The position numbers and the translations under genes are program-made. A stretch of DNA of 19,715 nucleotides from JAHITU01 sp964486155 (GTDB taxonomy: Bacteria; Patescibacteriota; Minisyncoccia; Phycocordibacterales; UBA12079): the NCBI GenBank assembly GCA_964486155.1, contig CAZAKQ010000015.1, positions 1 through 19,715 on the forward strand. Direction: 5' to 3'. The notes beneath the pieces were generated by a model that was not told where the DNA came from, searched no databases, and worked only from the letters and a program-made list of their open reading frames with translations. This document shows, piece after piece, positions 14,137-19,715 of the stretch; the first letter of the stretch is position 1, and every line of letters begins with the position of its first letter.

Positions 14137-17100
14137 ATGAGTATATTTAAACTTAAAGAAACAGGAGCAGCAAAAGTTGTTTCAGTTTTCGCAGGTAGTG
14201 CTATGGCTCTTACTCTTGTGTTTGGTGGTGCAGTTGCTCCAGCTCAAGCTCAAACAGTAGAAGAACTTACAGCACAAATAAATTCTTTGCTTGCTACGAT
14301 TGCATCATTGCAAGCATCATTAGCAGAAATGACAGGAGGTACTACTGCAACAGGAGTATCTTATAACTTCACAAAGAACCTTAAAAAAGGTGATAGTGGA
14401 GCAGACGTATTGAATCTTCAAAAAGTTTTGAACATGAGTGCTGATACTCAAATTGCATCAGCAGGAGTAGGTTCAAAAGGAAATGAAACAGAATACTTTG
14501 GTTCATTAACTAAAGCAGCTGTAATTAAATTCCAAGACAAATACGTTTCAGAGATTTTGACTCCAGTAGGTTTGACTGCAGGAACAGGATATGTGGGTGC
14601 ATCAACAAGAGCTAAATTGAATACAATGGCAGCTCCGACTACACCAACAACTCCTACCACTCCAGTAGACCCTACAACACCAGTTGTAACACCTTCAGGA
14701 TCAGGATTAACTGTATCAGCAGGAATGCAACCAGCAGCTACATTAGCACCTCAAAAAGCAGCTAGAGTACCTTTCACAAAAGTAGTACTTACAGCTAGTG
14801 CTGACGGGGATGTTGTAGTAAATTCTCTATTAGTAGAGAGAACTGGTTTAGTTGCAGATGCAGCGTTCGCAGGAATTGTCCTATTGGATGAAGACGGAAC
14901 ACAAATCGGAATTGCTAAAACTTTGAATTCATTGCATCAAGCAACAGTTGGAGAAGCTTTCACAATTAAAGCTGGAACTTCAAAGACAATTACAGTTGCA
15001 GCAAACATGAAGACAACAGGAATGAGTACTTATACAGGTCAAGTTGGTTCACTTTCAGTAATTGGAGTTAATACAGCAGCAGCTGTATCAGGAGCTCTTC
15101 CAATTGCAGGAACTTCTCATACAATGAACAGTTCTTTAACAATCGGAACAGCTACACCAGCAAGAGGAGTAGATGATCCTAACACTTCAGCTACTAAAGA
15201 AGTAGGAGTAGATGGTTATACTTTTGCTGCGGTTAAAGTAACAGCAGGTTCAGCTGAAAAGATTAGAATTCATTCAATTAGATGGAATCAATCAGGTTCA
15301 GCTTCTGCTTCAGATTTAGAAAATCTAAAGACTTATGTTGATGGAGTGGCCTATGATTTGACAGTTTCAGCAGATGGAAAATATTATTCAGCAAATTTTG
15401 GAAACGGAATTGTAGTTGATAAAGGACTATCAAAAGAAATTTCAATCAAAGGTGACATCCTATCTGGATCAGGAAGAACTATTGCATTTGATTTGTACAA
15501 AAATACAGATCTTTATGTAACTGGTGAAACTTACGGATATGGAATTACACCTTCAGGAGAATCAACAGCATCAGCTTCAGATTCTTCATCACAATTCACA
15601 ACAGGAACACCTTGGTATGACAATGCTGTAGTAACTGTTTCAAATGGTTCTCTTACAGCTTCAAAAGCTACAACAGTGGAAGCTCAAAACATTTCAGAAA
15701 ATGTTGCTAACCAAGTACTTGGTGGGTTTGACATCGAAGCTAAAGGAGAAGCTATTTCTGTAGCATCAATGGTATTTGATGTAACAGTTACAGGAACTGG
15801 AGATGCACAAGATTTAACTAACGTTTCTCTTGTAGACGCTAACGGATCAGTAGTTGCTGGACCAGTAGATGCTGCTTCAGACCAAATTACTTTCACAGAT
15901 ACTGTAACTTTCCCATTAGGAGAAGCTACTTATACTTTGAAAGGTCAGGTGGGAACTGATATGGCTAATAACGATACAATTGTTGTTAATACAAATCCTG
16001 CAAGTGATTGGACAACGGTAACTGGTCAAACAACGGGTAATTCAATTACTCCTACACCATCAGGAGATGTTACTGCTAATACTATGACAGTTAAAGCAGG
16101 TTCAGCTACAATTTACACATCAGCAAGCCCAGTGGCTCAAAATGTGGTAGCTGGAGCACAAGATTTTGTATATGCTAACATTCAATTTGATGCAACGGCA
16201 TCAGGTGAAGATGTTAAATTTACATCACTTGTGTTAAATAACACAGCAAGTGCTGAATCAGAATACCAAACAGGATGTCAATTATGGGATGGAGATACAG
16301 CCTTGAACACAGGTTCAAACGTGAAAGATATTGCAGCAGGTGAAACTGCAGCTCAAACATTTACATTGGATAGCGGAGGATTGGTAGTTCCTAAAGGAAC
16401 TGTTAAGACTGTTGCTCTTAAATGTAATCTTTCATCTTCAGCGGATGGACAAACTTACTTGTGGAAGCTTTCAGCAGCTCAGTCAGGAACAGGTCTTAAT
16501 TCAGGAACAACTATTACAATTGCAACTGGATCAATTACAGGTTCAGGACAGACTATGACAGCTACAACAGGTGGATCATTCACAGTAGCTAAAGATGACT
16601 CAAGTCCTTCTTATGATATCGTTGCAGCTGGTACTACTGATGTAGTTCTTGCTCAGTTGAAATTCACAGGAACAAATGAAGTTATCAATTTGAAGAAAGT
16701 TGGTCTACAATTGACTGCTGCTTCAAGTTCAGCTTCAGATTTGACTAGAGTTACTCTATGGGATGGAGCAACTCAAGTTGGTGTTGCTACATTTACAAAC
16801 GATTATGCTACTTCAACTTTGACAACAGACTTTGTTATTCCTAAAGATGGAAGCAATGTTATGACAGTTAAAGGAGACATCGCAGAAATCGGAACATCTA
16901 AAGTTGGAACTCAAGGATCACTATTGAAAGTAAATTACGATGGAGGTCTTTTGACAGGAACTCAAGGTGTTGGAGCTCAGTCAGGAACTACAATTAGTTC
17001 AAGCTCTTCTTCAGATACAGCAGTAGATGGAGTACGAGTATTTAGAGCTTACCCAGAATTTGCTAAAGTTGATGTAAGTAATACTACTTTGATTTCAACA

Positions 17101-17670
17101 ACTGACGCTACTCTATACAAATTTAGCCTAACAGCTAAAGATTCAGATGGAGCAAGTGACGGAATTGGAGTTTCACAATTTACTGTAAATATTGCAACTT
17201 CAACAGCAAGTTCAGTATCTGGAACAACTACAGTGACAAACTTGGAAGTATTTGCTTATACTGACTCAAGTTTCTCATCACCAGTTTCAGGATTTACTAA
17301 CGGTTCACTAGCTACCGCAACAGCTACATTAGTAGATGGAGACAATGAAATTGATTTTTCATCAGTATTGAATATTCCAGCAGGTGCTACTTACTACTTT
17401 AAAGTAGAAGGTGATACAACATTAACAGCTGGAACAGGTACATTCTCAGGAAACGTTACAACTAAGGTTTCAGGAGACGCTGCTTACCCATCAATCGCTT
17501 CAGATATGATGGATGACGAAACAGCTGTAGCTGCAGACACAAATAATGACTTAGTATGGTCACCACATGCTACAACAACTTCACTAGTTACTCACATTGA
17601 CTGGACAAACGGCTACATGGTAGACGGATTGCCATCAGGAGGAAGTGCAGCTCATACTCTTTCAAAATAA
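14137..17670 (+). CDS. S-layer-like surface protein with peptidoglycan-binding domain
   Basis: 1177 residues. A signal peptide with likely cleavage after AQA (residue 38) is followed by a short coiled coil (41-66). A PG_binding_1-type domain follows (about 79-162: NLKKGDSGADVLNLQKVLN ... YFGSLTKAAVIKFQ ... GYVGASTRAKL), then a Thr/Pro linker (167-186). About six beta-rich modules begin near residues 247, 396, 562, 714, 871 and 1036, roughly 150-165 apart; several contain a (L/V)xDG or WDG turn and an IP(K/A)G...TVKGD-like strand. The C-terminus reads DWTNGYMVDGLPSG...LSK. It probably coats the cell, anchored to peptidoglycan. Its codon use (more AAC, TTC, GGA, TCA) and GC are visibly higher than those of its neighbours, fitting high expression. 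Confidence 0.85.
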   Translation: MSIFKLKETGAAKVVSVFAGSAMALTLVFGGAVAPAQAQTVEELTAQINSLLATIASLQASLAEMTGGTTATGVSYNFTKNLKKGDSGADVLNLQKVLNMSADTQIASAGVGSKGNETEYFGSLTKAAVIKFQDKYVSEILTPVGLTAGTGYVGASTRAKLNTMAAPTTPTTPTTPVDPTTPVVTPSGSGLTVSAGMQPAATLAPQKAARVPFTKVVLTASADGDVVVNSLLVERTGLVADAAFAGIVLLDEDGTQIGIAKTLNSLHQATVGEAFTIKAGTSKTITVAANMKTTGMSTYTGQVGSLSVIGVNTAAAVSGALPIAGTSHTMNSSLTIGTATPARGVDDPNTSATKEVGVDGYTFAAVKVTAGSAEKIRIHSIRWNQSGSASASDLENLKTYVDGVAYDLTVSADGKYYSANFGNGIVVDKGLSKEISIKGDILSGSGRTIAFDLYKNTDLYVTGETYGYGITPSGESTASASDSSSQFTTGTPWYDNAVVTVSNGSLTASKATTVEAQNISENVANQVLGGFDIEAKGEAISVASMVFDVTVTGTGDAQDLTNVSLVDANGSVVAGPVDAASDQITFTDTVTFPLGEATYTLKGQVGTDMANNDTIVVNTNPASDWTTVTGQTTGNSITPTPSGDVTANTMTVKAGSATIYTSASPVAQNVVAGAQDFVYANIQFDATASGEDVKFTSLVLNNTASAESEYQTGCQLWDGDTALNTGSNVKDIAAGETAAQTFTLDSGGLVVPKGTVKTVALKCNLSSSADGQTYLWKLSAAQSGTGLNSGTTITIATGSITGSGQTMTATTGGSFTVAKDDSSPSYDIVAAGTTDVVLAQLKFTGTNEVINLKKVGLQLTAASSSASDLTRVTLWDGATQVGVATFTNDYATSTLTTDFVIPKDGSNVMTVKGDIAEIGTSKVGTQGSLLKVNYDGGLLTGTQGVGAQSGTTISSSSSSDTAVDGVRVFRAYPEFAKVDVSNTTLISTTDATLYKFSLTAKDSDGASDGIGVSQFTVNIATSTASSVSGTTTVTNLEVFAYTDSSFSSPVSGFTNGSLATATATLVDGDNEIDFSSVLNIPAGATYYFKVEGDTTLTAGTGTFSGNVTTKVSGDAAYPSIASDMMDDETAVAADTNNDLVWSPHATTTSLVTHIDWTNGYMVDGLPSGGSAAHTLSK

Positions 17671-17767
17671 TTAGAGTTTAAGCAAGAAGTTGTCTTTGCT
17701 AAATTTACTTAAGTTTCGATTGATTCTTTAAAAGAATTAAATACAAACAAGTTAAATGTAGTAAATC

Positions 17768-17804
17768 ATAATAAAAACACCCATTTTATGGGTGTTTTTA
17801 TTAT
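17768..17804 (+). terminator. Terminator of S-layer gene
   Basis: A 17-bp perfect stem (core AAAAACACCCAT / ATGGGTGTTTTT) with a TTT loop, 100 bases after the stop; symmetric and so bidirectional. Confidence 0.85.
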
Positions 17805-17815
17805 CCCTCATAATA

Positions 17816-17838
17816 TAGTAGCAACCGGATTGCTACTA
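17816..17838. repeat. REP-like palindrome before RAYT 1
   Basis: TAGTAGCAA / TTGCTACTA, a 9-bp stem around CCGGA, one base short of the perfect 23-nt palindrome found inside the gene at 18039. It directly abuts the extended -10 box of the transposase gene. Confidence 0.8.
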
Positions 17839-17847
17839 TGTTATACT
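17839..17847 (+). promoter_or_regulatory. Extended -10 promoter of RAYT 1
   Basis: TG, one base, then TATACT (17842-17847), 9 bases before the ATG at 17857, so the transcript is nearly leaderless. The REP-like palindrome lies where the spacer and -35 would be, so binding there could repress the gene. Confidence 0.5.
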
Positions 17848-17856
17848 ATTAATAAT

Positions 17857-18570
17857 ATGAGAAAAGATCCATTTATAATTGGTAAATATTATCACATATA
17901 CAATAGAGGAACTGATAAAAGAATTATTTTTATGGATAAATATGATTTATTTAGATTCATGCAAAGCATGGATGAATTCAATACGTTAGATCCTATAGGA
18001 AGTATATTTATACATAATAGACATAAAAACAGTAAAAATAGTAGCAATCGGATTGCTACTAATGAAAAAATGAGGGGTAAATTAGTTGATATTATAGTTT
18101 ATAGTTTAAATCCTAATCATTATCACTTTATCCTAAGCCCGTTGGTTGAAAATGGGATAGAAAAATTTATGCAAAAATTAGGAACTGGTTTTACTCAATA
18201 TTTTAATCAAAAATATGAAAGATCGGGTGTTCTATTTCAAGGAAAATATAAATCTATTTTAATAAATTCCGATGTTTATTTACTATATTTGAGTGCTTAT
18301 ATTAATTTAAATAATGAGATCCATTTTTCTGGTCACTCAGAAACAAAAATAGATAAAAATAAATTATTTTATACTAGTAGTTGGGATGAATATATAGGAA
18401 AAAGTAAAAGAAATTTTTGTAATAAATCTATTATTTTAGATAGATATGGAGATAAAATTGAGGATTATAAAAAAGAAGCTTTAGATGTTATGGAAGGAAT
18501 TGTTAATAAAAGATATAACAAAGATTTAAATTCAAGTCTTATTGAAGATTTGTTTATAGAGGAAGTTTAA
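17857..18570 (+). CDS. REP-associated tyrosine transposase (RAYT), copy 1
   Basis: A 237-residue Y1/HUH transposase-like protein (TnpA-REP, IS200-related). The N-terminus YYHIYNRGTDKRIIF is the family opener; the HUH metal motif is H88-Y-H90 in SLNPNHYHF; KFMQKLGTGFTQYFNQKYERSGVLFQGKYKS follows; the likely catalytic tyrosine is Y148 in AYINLN. RAYTs cut and join ssDNA at REP palindromes and are usually single-copy, domesticated-looking genes. Codons 62-68 (SSNRIAT) are encoded by a 23-nt perfect palindrome. The frame is open from an ATG at 17788, but that lies inside the terminator; 17857, matching the second copy, is the true start. No terminal repeats of an IS are seen. Confidence 0.92.
   Translation: MRKDPFIIGKYYHIYNRGTDKRIIFMDKYDLFRFMQSMDEFNTLDPIGSIFIHNRHKNSKNSSNRIATNEKMRGKLVDIIVYSLNPNHYHFILSPLVENGIEKFMQKLGTGFTQYFNQKYERSGVLFQGKYKSILINSDVYLLYLSAYINLNNEIHFSGHSETKIDKNKLFYTSSWDEYIGKSKRNFCNKSIILDRYGDKIEDYKKEALDVMEGIVNKRYNKDLNSSLIEDLFIEEV
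18039..18061. repeat. REP-like palindrome inside RAYT 1 coding sequence
   Basis: TAGTAGCAATC, central G, then its exact complement: 11-bp arms. It encodes S-S-N-R-I-A-T just before the conserved KLVDIIVYSLNPNHYHF. The arms match the palindrome upstream of the same gene. Confidence 0.85.
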
Positions 18571-18574
18571 TCTA

Positions 18575-18603
18575 TTGAATAAACTTTAATTTTTTATTAA
18601 AAT
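18575..18603 (+). promoter_or_regulatory. Promoter of TPR gene, probably leaderless
   Basis: TTGAAT (18575-18580), 17 bp, TAAAAT (18598-18603); the ATG at 18613 is 9 bases beyond. Confidence 0.45.
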
Positions 18604-18612
18604 ACTAATAAT

Positions 18613-19296
18613 ATGAAAAATAAAAAAATAGGAATAAGTTTGGTTATTATATTAATTTTGTTATTAACTTTGTTTGTTTTTGTTGAAAGAGAATATAATT
18701 TAAATGTTGAAACAGAAGCTTTAATTTCTAAAGACAGAGATCAAAAAGATCAAGAAAATATTATAAAGATAAAGGTAGAAGATAAAGATCAAAAAGAAGA
18801 TTTAGTTTTTAGAGAAGAAAATTTGATAGATATTCCAGATTTAAATAGAGAATTGATATTTTCAGATACTTTTGATAAAGAAGCTCAAGTTATTATGGTA
18901 GAGAAATTTAATAAAGTAATTAAAGTTTTAGAGGAGAACCCAACTTCTTTTGATAATTGGTTAGAATTAGGTATTTATAGAAAAACAATAGAAGATTATG
19001 AAGGTTCTGAACTAGCTTGGAATTATGCAGCTTATTTGAAGCCAGAAAAATTTGTTGTTTGGGGGAATTTAGCTGATTTGAATGCACTTTATATAAAAAA
19101 CAATAAAAAAGCCGAAATGTATTATTTAGAAGCTTTAAAAAAAGGGCCACATCAAAATCATCTTTATTTTAAAATAGTAGATTTTTATATTAATTTTTTA
19201 AATGATAAAGATAAGGCTATAAATATAGTTGAAAAGGGGATAGAAGCAAACCCAAACTCTCAAAAGCTTAAAGACCTCCTAATTTCTTTAAAATAA
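18613..19296 (+). CDS. Membrane-anchored TPR protein
   Basis: 227 residues. A short basic N-terminus and one membrane helix (IGISLVIILILLLTLFVFV, about 6-24) are followed by a charged Lys/Asp/Glu stretch (about 40-75). TPR-like helical hairpins then span about 95-225: FDNWLELGIYRKTIEDYEGSELAWNYAAYLKP, VVWGNLADLNALYIKNNKKAEMYYLEALKKGP, YFKIVDFYINFLNDKDKAINIVEKGIEANP. It probably acts outside the membrane as a protein-protein scaffold; partner unknown. It sits between two RAYT genes, with its own promoter, and ends at a 35-nt palindrome of the RAYT 2 type that probably serves as its terminator. Confidence 0.8.
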   Translation: MKNKKIGISLVIILILLLTLFVFVEREYNLNVETEALISKDRDQKDQENIIKIKVEDKDQKEDLVFREENLIDIPDLNRELIFSDTFDKEAQVIMVEKFNKVIKVLEENPTSFDNWLELGIYRKTIEDYEGSELAWNYAAYLKPEKFVVWGNLADLNALYIKNNKKAEMYYLEALKKGPHQNHLYFKIVDFYINFLNDKDKAINIVEKGIEANPNSQKLKDLLISLK

Positions 19297-19320
19297 AAAA
19301 ATATAATAAAAATTCATAAC

Positions 19321-19355
19321 AAAAATACTTGGCAATCGGATTGCCAAGTATTTTT
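19321..19355. repeat. 35-nt perfect REP-like palindrome, probable terminator
   Basis: A 17-bp perfect stem; centre CTTGGCAATC-G-GATTGCCAAG, extended by ATA and A5/T5 tails. It starts 24 bases after the TPR stop and ends in TTTTT, so it could terminate transcription in both directions. Confidence 0.85.
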
Positions 19356-19381
19356 ATCTTATATTATTTATCCACAATTAC

Positions 19382-19404
19382 ACTTGGCAATCGGATTGCC
19401 AAGT
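19382..19404. repeat. REP-like palindrome before RAYT 2
   Basis: ACTTGGCAATC, central G, exact complement; 11-bp arms, 16 bases before the ATG at 19421 (18 bases in copy 1). It follows 26 bases after the 35-nt palindrome, in direct orientation; a DnaA-box-like TTATCCACA (19368-19376) lies between them. Confidence 0.85.
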
Positions 19405-19420
19405 AATATCATATTTATAT

Positions 19421-19715
19421 ATGAGAGATCCTTTTGTAATAGGACAATATTATCACATATACAATAGAGGAACCGATAAAAGAATTATTTTTATGGATAA
19501 ATATGATTTGTGGCGGTTTTTACAAAGTATGGAGGAGTTCAACACTATTGAGCCAATAGGAAGTATCTATGAGAATAGGTATAAAAAGAAAAATAAGAAT
19601 AAAGATAATATATTGGATGAACTTGGCAATCCGATTGCCAAGTTGGTTGATATAATTGTATATAGTTTAAATCCTAATCATTATCACTTTATCCTAAGCC
19701 CGTTGGTTGAAAATG
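19421..19715 (+). CDS. REP-associated tyrosine transposase (RAYT), copy 2, 3' end cut off
   Basis: The first 98 codons of a second RAYT, truncated by the window edge. The opener (MRDPFVIGQYYHIYNRGTDKRIIFMDKYDLWRF) and HUH region (KLVDIIVYSLNPNHYHFILSPLVEN) are nearly identical to copy 1, and the last 55 bases (19661-19715) are identical in DNA to 18100-18154. The variable linker between them differs (ENRYKKKNKNKDNILDE) and contains a 25-nt perfect palindrome. No clear -10 box or SD is seen; the start is chosen by match to copy 1 and the similar distance to the upstream palindrome. Confidence 0.9.
   Translation, partial: MRDPFVIGQYYHIYNRGTDKRIIFMDKYDLWRFLQSMEEFNTIEPIGSIYENRYKKKNKNKDNILDELGNPIAKLVDIIVYSLNPNHYHFILSPLVEN
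19620..19644. repeat. REP-like palindrome inside RAYT 2 coding sequence
   Basis: AACTTGGCAATC, central C, exact complement; 12-bp arms. It encodes L-G-N-P-I-A-K immediately before LVDIIVYSLNPNHYHF. The arms match the two palindromes upstream of this gene; the central base is inverted (C instead of G). Confidence 0.85.

Noticed and set aside
14448..15896. Minus-strand open frames of 70 codons opposite the S-layer gene
   Set aside because: Antisense shadows of a gene with repetitive, biased codons.
17788..17856. N-terminal extension of RAYT 1 from an upstream ATG
   Set aside because: That ATG is inside the terminator stem and the extension would cross the palindrome and the promoter; the second copy starts at the equivalent of 17857.
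17816..19404. CRISPR array
   Set aside because: The repeated palindromes are irregularly spaced, some lie inside genes, and no cas genes are present.
17857..19715. Composite transposon bounded by the two RAYTs carrying the TPR gene
   Set aside because: RAYTs are not known to mobilise neighbouring genes, no terminal repeats or target duplications are seen, and the second copy is incomplete in the window.

Overview
The window reads as chromosome of a low-GC Patescibacteria (CPR) bacterium, most likely Parcubacteria/Paceibacteria-like. The grounds are: a short MetG without a C-terminal tRNA-binding domain; recA and ftsK next to a small membrane-anchored Ig-like protein; a giant S-layer-like protein with a peptidoglycan-binding domain; almost no Shine-Dalgarno (SD) sequences in front of housekeeping genes; and several genes that start a few bases after a -10 box. 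TGA is used as a stop (for example at 12811-12813), so the standard bacterial code fits. The lineage is inferred from gene content, not from a search.

Layout. 176-4785: a plus-strand run with an AI-2E/PerM-type permease, metG, a DinB-like protein, an AlkD-like DNA glycosylase and a TatD nuclease, mostly abutting or overlapping. 4958-6428: rpsF, ssb and rpsR, separated by unusually long spacers that each hold a hairpin. rpsR ends in a 31-bp perfect hairpin that includes its stop codon. 6561-7393: three small genes, two of them zinc ribbons, each with an SD, unlike the surrounding genes. 7394-7814: gene-poor, packed with inverted repeats and a possible broken small ORF. 7815-11714 (minus strand): ftsK, then a small Ig-like membrane protein, then recA. 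12055-12813: a putative winged-helix regulator whose promoter and coding sequence carry many copies of one short motif. 12814-14136: 1.3 kb without a convincing gene, but with a two-copy structured element, several hairpins and the leader of the next gene. 14137-17670: the S-layer-like protein. 17816-19715: two REP-associated tyrosine transposase (RAYT) genes, the second cut by the window edge, flanking a TPR membrane protein.

The strongest unusual signals are DNA motifs embedded in the genes that probably recognise them. (1) Each RAYT has a 23-25 nt perfect palindrome inside its reading frame, just before the HUH motif, and a matching palindrome 16-18 nt before its start codon. The outer stem sequence differs between the two RAYTs but matches within each. 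(2) The putative regulator carries TATAAAGGACAT-type motifs in its coding sequence, read in two different frames, and close relatives (AAAAGACAT) in its promoter. Both suggest self-recognising, self-regulated systems; this is inference from sequence pattern only.
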